A DNA stretch of 64,000 nucleotides from Eledone cirrhosa (taxonomy: Eukaryota; Mollusca; Cephalopoda; Octopoda; Eledonidae). This document shows, one piece after another, positions 54,062 through 59,500 of this stretch; the first letter of the stretch is position 1; the number at the start of each line of letters is the position of its first letter. The notes beneath the pieces are model-generated. The model did not search any database and had not been told where the DNA came from. It was given only the letters and a program-made list of their open reading frames with translations. Where the stretch lies: positions 119,758,016-119,822,015 of the forward strand of contig OZ024742.1 in assembly GCA_964016885.1 (NCBI GenBank), given 5' to 3'. A program made the position numbers and the translations under genes.

Positions 54062-56573
54062 ATGAACACTTATACTGCAGTAATATTGATAAAATATTTT
54101 GTTTTTAATGATTTTTTTAGAATATTTATATCCATATTCTGTGTTAGACAATCATCAACTCTCTTCACAAGGGGCCTTGTTATCATGCCTTCACCTAAAT
54201 AAATTTGCTGTGAATATTTATATTAAGTTTTTCAGTACTTTTATTTGATACCCACTGATCATTTGATCCACAAATTCTGTTCACTCCACTCTTATCATGT
54301 TTACTGAATGTCTATATGATTGAACTTTTCTCTTTTGCAGAAAAAAATATCTGATCTTCATAATTACTAGTTGTCTTTATAGCTTATCTAAACATTCTAT
54401 CACTTTTGATTTATTATAGATATATCTAATCATATTGGCTCTTCTTTCTAGACTTTGTTGATCATCTATATTTAATGCTTCTTTTATGCCTTTTTTTATG
54501 AAGAGAAAATCCCACAAACATCAACATCTTTTCTTTGAACATCTCCTAATCAATTTTGGCTTGTATTATTCCATTATGTATTGATCAAGACCCTTACATA
54601 ACATATCTCTTATCTGTATTTTACTATCTTGGGGAAGGATTTTTGCCATAAGACTTGTATGCAGTATCAGCCTTCTCATTTTATAACTGCTGCTTTTTAA
54701 TCAACTCATTGGTTGTATTACTTTTGAAGGCTATCAATATTTGTCTTTGTGAACTTTAGAAAGAAAAACACTCTAACAGTTTCATCAAAAACAGTATTTG
54801 TTCTTTCCTATATATAGAAACTAACAAGTCATAACTCTGATGCAATTTGCTATCCTAATGAGAGTATGAAATAGTTTCTGTTACAATTAGACATATTTCA
54901 ACTGTCTTATTTATTTTGGTTTGGTATATATTTTTTCTAGTTAAATTGTTGAAAACGTTTTAGTCAAAACTGTGGACATGTAGTCTCATACATCATGTCT
55001 AATTGGAAAGGAAAGAGTTTTAAAGTTTAATACTACAACCTAATGAAAATTTTCCAACGTTTTAATAGCAGAATGTTTCACTTCATTACATCAATACCCA
55101 TACTACTTACCATGTCTGAAAATATCTCATTTGCAATGATGACTTTCTGTACAAAATTCTCATTTCCAGTATTTGATTCTGCAATAACGTTCAGCACATC
55201 ACTTTTATACTTCGAAACAATCCTTCCAAGATCAGCTTTAAAAACTTTCTTAATTTATAACGTGATACTAAACTTCTTTTTCTATTTATATATTTTTTAA
55301 AAATATAAAATGTTTTATTGTAAAAAATGCAAGTGCCTTTTGTGGTTATGAAAACGGAAAAGGCTTTAGGGTCAAAGAAGAATGGGAAGGGTGATGGGCA
55401 TAGGGTGCGACAGTATTGGGGCTGTGCTCCATGGACAGGACAATGGCTAGTGTCACCTGATGCAACAGCCGCACCACCTTGCAGAGCTCCTTCCTCAGAT
55501 GAGCGGCTGATGTTCTGATCTTGCAGAGGAGCTCAACAATACGGGGTCCAAGTATGCCTGAGGTCTCGACAGTGACCAGTCTGAAAAGGAAGTGGCCAGA
55601 CAATCCCCAGTATTTGTTTATCTTCCTTTCCTCTGCATTGCGGGCTGTGGTACCAGGGTATGTGGCCAAAGCGACTAAGTTGGAGGCGGAGAATGTGTCA
55701 CAATATGTAGTGTCTAAGATGAGGGATCTACTTCCTTTGAATGGAAGAAGGTAATTCCATTGGGGTGCTTGCCATCTCCAGTTGTGATGGGAAGCCATCT
55801 GTATCGAGGCTCCTTCTCAATATGTTGTTGAGAGCGGCATGATGGGGGAACCAGACTGTGCTCTGATTGCAAGACAGTGGGTGCAGGCCTCTTTCAATTG
55901 ATATATACTGTAATGGAATACTATTTTCTATGTCAAATATTTTGTATAATTTTTTTTATCTCAGTCTTGGGGATATCATAAGGAAAGAATTTAAGTATGT
56001 TTTCTCTCTCCGCAAGTTAGTTGATTTCTATTGTTTATATTACTAATAATATTGCGAATTCTACTGTTTCTATAAGCTTCCAAATGTTCGTAAATATTAC
56101 ATAATTTACAAGACACTGGTATTTCAGTGTTAATTGATCATTGTAAACAATTTCATTATTCCACACTCCTTTTTACTATTCACATATATTAAATGGAACT
56201 GACTGACATCATAAGGAAAACTATTCTTTAATGTTTATTTAAATAAGTTATAAGGTTTTGTCATTTTTATACCATTTTGAAATTGCTGCTCTATATAACC
56301 TCACTCTGTATCTTGTTTTTATTCAGAACTAACAGAATTGTTTGTCATTATTTTCTTTTTATTAAGATAAACTTTCTGTTCCTTTTTTTAGAAAGACATT
56401 AATGTAAATTCCATTTTTAGTATCGCATTGGATATTTTACAATGTAATACTTTGATTTGGCTAACTTGAAAACCTTGATTTGTTCAAAGGAATATCTTCC
56501 TGTTCTCAGTCGACCATTGGTGCTAGACAATGCCAAACACAGTGAGTGGGTGAACATCTATTCTGACAAAATG
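16741..56573 (+). CDS. CACNA2D: Calcium channel alpha2/delta subunit gene, internal exons (partial)
   Basis: Alpha2/delta is an extracellular, membrane-anchored auxiliary subunit of voltage-gated (Cav1/Cav2) calcium channels that promotes channel trafficking and synaptic function. Nine exons (16741-16872, 22012-22069, 23959-24009, 25122-25221, 26682-26753, 28777-28866, 30696-30821, 33711-33789, 34511-34560) join in one frame to 252 whole codons, followed by alternative 84-nt exons at 38351 or 56490. In order they give the end of VWA_N (LLWQYFGS), the RRR motif ([10 protein letters not shown]), a full VWA domain (DTSGS MIDAS, LLTDGG), and the VWA-Cache linker. The order is collinear with vertebrate alpha2delta-1/2 as I know it, with no missing block. 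DVRRRPW separates it from alpha2delta-3/4, which lack the arginine triplet. Signal peptide, Cache domains and delta part are not in the window. The family call is very secure; exact orthology (1/2-like) is inferred. Confidence 0.95.
17369..17715. mobile_element. MITE with 28-bp terminal inverted repeats
   Basis: 347 bp. The ends 17369-17396 (GATATATGGTGTGTTTATAA and on) and 17688-17715 match with one mismatch, and looser pairing continues inward to about 50 bp (AGCTTCAGCTATG against CATAGCTTAAAGCT). No transposase. Confidence 0.8.
17864..19375 (+). mobile_element. LINE fragment, endonuclease plus RT, inactive
   Basis: It shows the APE endonuclease end ([13 protein letters not shown], then [19 protein letters not shown]), the linker ([30 protein letters not shown]), and RT blocks [33 protein letters not shown] and [14 protein letters not shown]. 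It stops shortly after the first catalytic block, so YADD and the C-terminus are absent. Several frame breaks. It directly follows a LINE tail repeat at 17750-17863. Confidence 0.85.
19787..19833. repeat. (CT)n microsatellite
   Basis: About 46 bases of TCTC, followed by a TA run. Confidence 0.95.
19885..20280 (+). mobile_element. LINE 3' ORF end, copy 2
   Basis: Diverged copy of 11980-12370: both start GTGGAAAA(A/T)ATTCCATCAGC, share ATGATGTTGGCATCA and TTTAACATTACACCAAAA, and end in TGGCC(A/G)AAACCTATCA then TATATA. This copy has more stops. Confidence 0.75.
20277..20310. repeat. (TA)n microsatellite
   Basis: TA run after the LINE end, as at the sister copy. Confidence 0.9.
22012..22069 (+). 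CDS. CACNA2D: alpha2/delta exon with RRR (gabapentinoid-site) motif
   Basis: 58 nt between TATTGCAG and GTAAGA. It encodes [19 protein letters not shown], with split codons at both ends (Ala at the start, Trp at the end). The DVRRRPW motif lies just before the VWA domain. In mammalian alpha2delta-1/2 the third arginine of this triplet is needed for gabapentin and pregabalin binding; alpha2delta-3/4 have no triplet here. The triplet is intact in this gene. Confidence 0.95.
22425..22785 (-). mobile_element. LINE tail and tRNA-like SINE head
   Basis: GATGATGAT then CATCATCATCATTTTACGTC, CAGCTGGATGCCCTTCC and GTGAGTGCTGGGTGC (LINE tail family), followed by AAGTGTCTTGCTCAAGGAAA and GAATTGAACTCACAACC (box B on the minus strand), then CTAACCACTAAGCCATGTGC (box A). 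It looks like a SINE whose tail was borrowed from the LINE. Confidence 0.75.
23473..23600. repeat. MITE-like repeat, AATGAAAGG end
   Basis: Shares CAAAATTATTTGAAAATCAT and GACAGTGTCTTTCATTAGAA-like sequence with 49590-49716, and ends in AATGAAAGGATTAA. Confidence 0.6.
23959..24009 (+). CDS. CACNA2D: alpha2/delta exon: start of VWA domain
   Basis: 51 nt, acceptor ATTGTCAG, donor GTAAGT. It completes the Trp codon and reads [16 protein letters not shown], then two bases of a Thr codon. The hydrophobic strand MMIIID ends in the first MIDAS aspartate, so the metal site DTSGS is divided between this exon and the next. Confidence 0.95.
24010..25121 (+). other. Intron (1.1 kb)
   Basis: AT-rich; I see no element or gene in it. 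Confidence 0.85.
25122..25221 (+). CDS. CACNA2D: alpha2/delta exon: MIDAS SGS and VWA helix 1
   Basis: 100 nt, acceptor TTGTTGCAG, donor GTAAGA. It completes the Thr codon, then [18 protein letters not shown] and [15 protein letters not shown], ending in phase 0. With the previous exon it forms the metal-ion-dependent adhesion site DTSGS, which in mammalian alpha2delta is required for channel trafficking. The motif is complete. Confidence 0.95.
25222..26681 (+). other. Intron (1.5 kb)
   Basis: A TAG/TAA triplet tract at 25376-25530 (including AATAATAATAATAATAATAA), a purine tract to 25590 and a TATG/GAGA tract near 26300-26375; otherwise plain. Confidence 0.85.
26682..26753 (+). CDS. CACNA2D: alpha2/delta exon: VWA domain, [12 protein letters not shown] segment
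   Basis: 72 nt (24 codons, phase 0/0) between TTTTTTTCCAG and GTTAGT. It reads [15 protein letters not shown] and VQANYRNKK. The cysteine and the VQANxRNKK run are hallmarks of alpha2delta-1/2. NDT is a potential N-glycosylation site. Confidence 0.94.
26840..26900. repeat. (CA)n microsatellite
   Basis: Run of about 40 bases of CA preceded by ACACGCACACGCGC. Confidence 0.95.
26920..27560 (-). mobile_element. LINE RT thumb fragment (LRKVWG type)
   Basis: The minus strand reads [19 protein letters not shown], a stop, then [20 protein letters not shown] and [10 protein letters not shown]. This is the thumb region after the catalytic box (usually LRKxVWxxRGIxxxTKLKVYxAxVLxxLLY). It belongs to the same broad family as 285-1115. 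Many stops. Confidence 0.7.
27962..28158 (+). mobile_element. tRNA-derived SINE (octopus OR-like)
   Basis: GGATTGATTGGCAGTATTGG head, GTTCTAATCCTGCC box B, GGGTTGATAAAATAAAGCACC body, GCTGGCCTTGTGCC end. Confidence 0.85.
28190..28435 (-). mobile_element. LINE C-terminal fragment
   Basis: The minus strand is open for [19 protein letters not shown], then [20 protein letters not shown] and [13 protein letters not shown], the (Y/W)xGHxxRM ... GRPRxRWLD end of a non-LTR retrotransposon protein. Confidence 0.75.
28436..28690 (+). mobile_element. LINE linker fragment, sister of 18560-18790
   Basis: Open for [40 protein letters not shown] and [10 protein letters not shown], matching the linker of the LINE at 17864-19375. 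It abuts the oppositely oriented C-terminal fragment at 28435, an apparent inversion junction, and ends about 85 bp before an alpha2/delta exon. Confidence 0.8.
28777..28866 (+). CDS. CACNA2D: alpha2/delta exon: VWA helix ([11 protein letters not shown])
   Basis: 90 nt (30 codons, phase 0/0), acceptor TTCTACTAG, donor GTACGG. It reads [20 protein letters not shown] and [10 protein letters not shown], collinear with the alpha2delta-1/2 VWA helices. NLT is a sequon. The exon lies only about 80 bp downstream of a LINE remnant (28436-28690), so the retroelement landed next to the acceptor. Confidence 0.93.
29290..29570 (-). mobile_element. tRNA-derived SINE, second type
   Basis: AATTGAACCCACAACTTTAT (box B, minus strand) and CTTACCACTAGGTCACGTGC (box A), with the body containing CAAGAACACAACACACAACC and CCGGTGCTTATCCC. 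Confidence 0.7.
29856..30512 (+). mobile_element. Internally deleted Tc1/mariner element
   Basis: The termini TACTTGGCGTAGCAATAAAG and the reverse complement of TTATTGCCACGCCAAGTA form inverted repeats of about 25 bp next to TA. Inside are a transposase N-terminus ([17 protein letters not shown]) and a C-terminus ([20 protein letters not shown], then [12 protein letters not shown] and a stop), with the catalytic middle missing. It is about 660 bp, against about 1.3 kb for a complete mariner. Confidence 0.8.
30696..30821 (+). CDS. CACNA2D: alpha2/delta exon: LLTDGG strand of VWA
   Basis: 126 nt (42 codons, phase 0/0), acceptor TTCATTATAG, donor GTATGT. It reads [20 protein letters not shown], then [19 protein letters not shown] and NKT. 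TDGG supplies the last MIDAS aspartate. Sequons NKS and NKT are present. The insert KQNGVGAQ is longer than the corresponding mammalian loop. Confidence 0.95.
30953..31640. repeat. 53-bp minisatellite, 13 units
   Basis: The unit is TTTAATATACAGTATATCTA then GGTCCACATTTACCAATACA then GTCCTCTTCCTGT. CTAGGT recurs every 53 bases from 30967 to 31603. Units differ by only one or two bases, except at the two edges. The first unit is continuous with an interspersed repeat (TGATTGAACAAACCTATGAT) found at four other places, so the array seems to have grown out of that repeat. Confidence 0.95.
31860..32560. repeat. Unclassified repeat with direct CTTAAGAAAATTAACA ends
   Basis: The 16-mer CTTAAGAAAATTAACA occurs at about 31871 and 32538, each followed by a similar GAGA(A)CAAGGCA-like stretch. 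The interior has TTGGCAGTTTTGACCCCTAC and ATGCCAAAGGCATTGG. There is no coding content that I can support. Confidence 0.4.
33195..33510 (-). mobile_element. LINE-associated C-terminal fragment (WDATC family)
   Basis: The minus strand reads [20 protein letters not shown] and, in another frame, [15 protein letters not shown]. These are the WDATCxDTF and VETxGIxG blocks of the family at 3480-4310 and 55340-55905. Confidence 0.7.
33711..33789 (+). CDS. CACNA2D: alpha2/delta exon: C-terminal VWA strand (WMACSNRG)
   Basis: 79 nt, acceptor TTATTAAAG (followed directly by GTAAGA, which is coding here), donor GTAATC. It reads [20 protein letters not shown] and MACSNR plus one base of Gly. The block VRVFxxxVG and WMACxNxGY is diagnostic of the family. 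Confidence 0.95.
33790..34510 (+). other. Intron (0.7 kb)
   Basis: AT-rich; a short tandem pair of GATTAAGATCTGTAAC at 33848 and 33879 is the only structure seen. Confidence 0.85.
34511..34560 (+). CDS. CACNA2D: alpha2/delta exon: last common exon before the alternative exons
   Basis: 50 nt, acceptor TTTTTTCAG, donor GTAAGT. It completes Gly, then reads [16 protein letters not shown] and ends in phase 0. It corresponds to vertebrate YYYEIPSIGAIRINTQ. The next residues in vertebrates are EYLDVLGRP, which is exactly what the exons at 38351 and 56490 encode. Confidence 0.95.
35895..36130 (+). repeat. Interspersed repeat (CTATGATCAAAGG family)
   Basis: TTGAACAGAGCTATGGTCAA, TGTAACCATCCCATTTT and TTCTTAGATGGTAGTATGTA. 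Related copies: 14578-14690, 30880-30970, 32815-32900 and 49020-49110. Confidence 0.6.
36735..37905 (-). mobile_element. Cluster of five SINE copies, same orientation
   Basis: Copies at about 36737-36923, 36955-37143, 37158-37362, 37456-37645 and 37745-37905, each with GGCACAAGGCC(A), TACTTTATTTTAT(C/T)GACCC, GGATTTGAACTC and CTGCCAATCCA in that order on the plus strand (minus-strand elements). The second and fifth are strongly diverged, the fourth the best preserved, so they are not a simple recent tandem. Confidence 0.8.
38351..38434 (+). CDS. CACNA2D: alpha2/delta linker exon, alternative copy A
   Basis: 84 nt (28 codons, phase 0/0), acceptor TTTATTCCAG, donor GTAAGC. It begins [12 protein letters not shown], has Trp at codon 20, and ends GVYQDSH. 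It encodes the segment between the VWA domain and the first Cache domain (vertebrate EYLDVLGRPMVL and WTNVYLDAL). NHS at codons 13-15 is an N-glycosylation sequon not found in the other copies. It is homologous to the exon at 56490 (10 of 28 residues identical, same length, same phase), so I infer that the two are spliced in alternatively. Confidence 0.9.
39055..39200 (-). mobile_element. tRNA-like SINE head, second type
   Basis: GACACTTGCCTAAGGAGCTG, GGGATTGAACCCTCAACTA (box B on minus) and AACCACATGGCTAAGCTTGC (box A). Confidence 0.55.
39300..40480 (-). mobile_element. LINE reverse transcriptase remnant ([11 protein letters not shown])
   Basis: The minus strand gives [20 protein letters not shown] at 39550-39620, the intact catalytic box of a jockey/RTE-like reverse transcriptase, and further upstream on that strand many diverged RT-like pieces ([28 protein letters not shown]) out to about 40480. 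Heavily interrupted. Confidence 0.7.
40651..40697. repeat. (TA)n microsatellite
   Basis: About 46 bases of TA. Confidence 0.95.
41022..41112. repeat. (TA)n with internal ACACAC
   Basis: Two TA runs around GGTACACACACACATAC. Confidence 0.9.
41105..41410 (-). mobile_element. LINE C-terminal fragment
   Basis: The minus strand is open for about 100 codons: [20 protein letters not shown], then [17 protein letters not shown]. RRLRxAGHxxRHPE and GRGRPxxTYVD is the usual end of non-LTR retrotransposon proteins. This copy is uninterrupted, so fairly young. It directly abuts the foldback element. Confidence 0.75.
41416..42195. mobile_element. Large near-perfect foldback (hairpin) element
   Basis: The left arm 41416-41767 (352 nt) is the reverse complement of the right arm 41792-42195 (404 nt), around a 24-base loop. 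Matching blocks include CGAGCCCCGATTATGATCAG with its complement, and the outer ends GTATATATAAGTTGTG and CACAACTTATATATAC. The extra length of the right arm is a triplicated TAGTTATTTAATGTATATTT stretch. Outside that AT tract I see almost no mismatches. No coding content. It is a foldback or palindromic MITE. Confidence 0.9.
42443..42505. repeat. (TA)n microsatellite
   Basis: About 62 bases of TA. Confidence 0.95.
42545..42850 (+). mobile_element. SINE-type repeat, second type, diverged
   Basis: GTTTGATACCACTGTGTGTA (box B-like), CTTGGACAAGTGTCTTTTAC, CAGCTGAGTGCGCATCACTG and GATCCACCAT line up with the element at 62935-63265. Confidence 0.6.
42900..43130 (-). repeat. LINE tail repeat
   Basis: ATATCATCATCACTGCTTAACG, CCGCATAGGGTAGATGG and GACTGGATGTCCTCCCTAAC, a diverged copy of the tail at 1100-1400. 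Confidence 0.7.
43480..43810. repeat. Possible interspersed repeat
   Basis: GCATGCTCTGCCAATTGAAC and TAGTGTTGGTGGAAACG have the look of a multi-copy cephalopod repeat, but I see no second copy in the window. Confidence 0.3.
43845..43881. repeat. (CT)n microsatellite
   Basis: About 36 bases of CT followed by TA. Confidence 0.95.
45409..45483 (+). CDS. CACNA2D: Candidate divergent linker exon, alternative copy B
   Basis: 75 nt open in the same phase (0/0), acceptor ATTACCTACAG, donor GTAACA. It begins EFLKHMGFP, has Trp at codon 18, and ends LGLDRS. The pattern E-aromatic-L-x-x-hydrophobic-G-x-P, then a Trp, then Asp two residues from the end, follows the two clear linker exons (copies A and C) with three residues fewer. 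Vertebrate EYLDVLGRP has the same E, L, G and P. It is weaker than the flanking copies and could be a decaying or chance exon; the reading frame runs on 96 bases past the proposed donor before a stop. Confidence 0.5.
46870..47230 (+). mobile_element. LTR end and primer-binding site of a Ty3/gypsy (Mag-like) element
   Basis: TATA box ATTATAAAAG at about 47027, then a transcribed-looking region with TTGGCGACCGGCTCTCGG and ending CCAACTCACTAAAG, followed by TGGTGACCCCGACATG at 47195-47210. TGGTGACCCCGAC after an LTR is the primer-binding site seen in Mag-clade elements. No gag or pol follows; the copy breaks off near 47240. The left LTR boundary is uncertain. Confidence 0.65.
49590..49716. repeat. 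MITE-like repeat ending AATGAAAGGGTTAA
   Basis: Shares CAAAATTATTTGAAAATCAT with 23473-23600 and ends GGTAATGAAAGGGTTAA, with a TTAA at the border as in piggyBac-type MITEs. Confidence 0.6.
53820..54060. repeat. Long (TA)n tract with embedded repeat piece
   Basis: TA runs of up to about 90 bases (53936-54037) and then (TG)n, with a 60-base insert containing GCCGTCGAAACGGCTTGAGC. The insert is not TA-derived and looks like part of another repeat. Confidence 0.9.
55340..55905 (-). mobile_element. LINE-associated C-terminal fragment, best copy
   Basis: The minus strand reads [20 protein letters not shown] and [15 protein letters not shown], then after a frame change [39 protein letters not shown] and [12 protein letters not shown]. 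Same family as 3480-4310 and 33195-33510, with all blocks present in one copy. Confidence 0.8.
56490..56573 (+). CDS. CACNA2D: alpha2/delta linker exon, alternative copy C
   Basis: 84 nt (28 codons, phase 0/0), acceptor TTGTTCAAAG (weak, AAG), donor GTATTT (weak). It begins [12 protein letters not shown], has Trp at codon 20, and ends NIYSDKM. It is closer than copy A to vertebrate EYLDVLGRPMVL. There is no N-glycosylation sequon. Its splice sites are weaker than those of copy A, consistent with regulated use. It is the last exon of the gene I can support in the window. Confidence 0.9.
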
Positions 56574-59500
56574 GTATTTATACTTCATTTGCAAGTATGC
56601 TGTTTAGGCAATTACCTGCTTTTATACAGTTAAAATTGCTTGACCAACAACCTAGCATCCATATTCTTGAGAGTCAGTGTGCTGTTTACTGTTACCTGCT
56701 ATATATATATATATACATATATATTATATTATATATATATATATTATATTATATATATTTATATATACATATATATTTATATATGCATATATATTTAATA
56801 AGACTGGGTACATTAATGAAAATATTGCAAGACTTTTGAAGTAGATTTGTATTATTGTTTCTTTCTTTATCTCTCCTCTTGCTCTCTGTTCATTCATTTA
56901 TATATATATATATATGATTATTGATTTGAAAATGTATTAGAAGTTACTAGACTACATTTCTCTCTAGCTTGGCTCATGATTTTAGTATTTCATCAGTTGT
57001 CCCTAAATTACCTAGAAAGTCTTAAGTTGTTTATTCTAAATGCTCTTTACTTGATTAATACTTTTTAGTTACACTATGTTAAAGCCAAGCATTTCCAACA
57101 TAGATTTAATCATTTTTCATTTCATCTTCTCAAGTAACTTAGTCTCTTTGTTATTTGTAGAATGTTTCTTTCACTGTTAGTATTCAATTCCTCTATGATT
57201 CAGTATCTTAAAGTCACATATAAAGACTTTTGCTGTGGAAATCTGTAACATTTCTTAAAGTATATATAATAAAACTTAAAATCAGTCTACCTCTGTCTCC
57301 TCTCCCAGAAGGAAAAGGTGAAAGTTGACTGGTAGAGCTTTCTGAAATTGAACATCATTGAGACAGCATTCTAGCCACAATAATCTCATATCTATAGTCA
57401 GTATGTTAAGTGTCAAGACTTAAAAAACATGGTTGCCATTTTAAACATTGTAGGATGTTTGTTGTTAAAGTTTTGACACTATACTTATCTGCTGAATATC
57501 TTTTAATATCTTGAGATGTTTCCTATATACCTTTCCAAAATATTAAAACAGGGTATAGTATGTCCATATTGCTCTCCTCTAAACCAACTACTGTATTATG
57601 AAGTTTACAGTATAGTCTACACTGTGGTTTAGCACAACTGACCTTGATTAATAAACAATTGCTCAAAATGGTAATGCATTTTGATAGCTGAATATATATT
57701 TGGATGAATTTACCTCTTTTAGGAGATTTTTAAAAAAGCACAGGCATATAATTCTTTTTCATCCAAATCGAGTGATTATCTTGTCAAATTTCTTACCACT
57801 GCCCTATATGGAAAACACAGTAGCTTTATTATGAATTAACTTAGTACAAGCATTCATGGACAGATCTCAAAAAGATTGAACCACTGGCAAGCTCTCTCAG
57901 ACCTTGTGTGATGATATCCATTTTAGCAGTGTATATACATTAGAATGCTCTCTTTTTTGTCAATACCTTTGATTAAGTATAGATATTACCATTCTATTAA
58001 GACTTTTTCTATGTATCTATCTAGTTTGATGTTCAATTCCATTATGCAGCATCTTAGATAAACTAATATCTTGTGAATGAAATTTTGAAAAAAGGAACCG
58101 TGTAAAAATCCACCAGAAGAATTTCTGCTGTTAGATTTGATACATTGCATGATTTAAAACCTCCACATGAGCCTTGATCTCATTATTAAGGATAACTTTG
58201 AGGCTCTGAGAAGAAACATGGATGCTAACTATCCCCTTCACCAATATTTGACTGAAATACAATTATGCATTAGAATTTTAGTTTAAACTTATTCATGGTG
58301 GATTAATATGTTTCTAAGAATTTTAGCTAGTTTTGTAGTAAGCCATTTTAATTTGGACTATTTCTTTTAAGTTTTAAAAATGTTCATAGCAGATTATATA
58401 TTGATCCTGCCACGAAAATAAGTTTACCTATAACTAGGACCACCATATCAAGTTTTAAAAGGAATAGCAGAAAGCTTTATGAAGAACTTTGTACATGACA
58501 TTTTCCACTTAATGCTAATACATTGACTATGCTTATACATTTTTATCAGTCATCCTTAAAATAACCAAATATTTCCAGTAGTACAGAATACAGGCATGTA
58601 ACTAGCTAAATTTTGTATTCATAGTATCCTAGATTGAGACATTTGTGGCATATCATCTGTAGCTAGATATATTTTTTGTTAAAATCCTGCTGAGTCATAT
58701 CTCTTTAAGATATTAAAAAATAACTTTAATATTGTTTCTTTTTCTTTGTTATGAACAATATCAAGTAGTTACTTTTACATTTTTTTTTTTAAAGTTTATC
58801 TCTTACATAAAAGTAAAATATAGGCGATATATTAGAGACAAATTTTTAGTTTTGCTGTTTTTGTTTTACTCGACGTAAAGTTTAAGTAGAAATATAAAGT
58901 TTTGATGGTAATACTTTTCCCAAGGATATTAACAGGATTAGTAAAGTTAAAGTCTGTATTGTTGATTTGAGATAGCAGCAGTTGTGTTGTTTACTATTCA
59001 CAGTATTTTTATATTATTTTCATTTTGGTCTATAGGAATTTTATACTTTGTCGCATTTTCTACTCTTTAAAAATCATTATATTTGAAATCATTGATAATA
59101 TTATGATTTTAAAATGTACCCAGTCTTTCTTAACAAAAACATTGCCTATTATGCATGCAGGTCCAAACTCCTTTTTTCCTATCATCTTAAACCAGTTTGG
59201 TGAGTTCACATTTCACCAAGTTCTGTCATAGCATAATATTTTTCAGTAATACTGTTTGTTGTCTTTTCAATAATATTGTAATTCATTATATTTTAAATCC
59301 TTTAAGTACTGTCAACTTTAAGTAGATTCTTATCAGTGTGCTATTCAATATGGGATATCAATTATATAATTCAATGTTTAAAAAATATAATATACATTTA
59401 AAATTTTAATAATTCAACATTTAATAGTTTTAATTTTTTAATATATTGTAACTTAGTATATGAAATATGTGTTGAGTGTACATTGTGGAGTGTTTACCAG

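Larger units (their letters stand above)
45484..56489 (+). other. Intron (11 kb) between alternative copies B and C
   Basis: An LTR-retrotransposon end (46870-47230), a TTAA-type repeat (49590), a long TA tract (53820-54060) and a LINE fragment (55340-55905). Long parts (47300-49000, 50000-53500, 54200-55300) are AT-rich without recognisable content. Confidence 0.75.

Noticed and set aside
53873..54151. Minus-strand open frame over the TA tract.
   Set aside because: Low-complexity IYIY and HTHT translation of microsatellites.
54338..54420. Very strong acceptor-like CTTTTCTCTTTTGCAG.
   Set aside because: The open frame after it ([10 protein letters not shown]...) has no family match and ends in a stop.
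59160..59198. TGCATGCAG ... GTGAGT flanking a 39-nt segment (PNSFFPIILNQF).
   Set aside because: Weak pyrimidine tract, no homology to the expected Cache segment.
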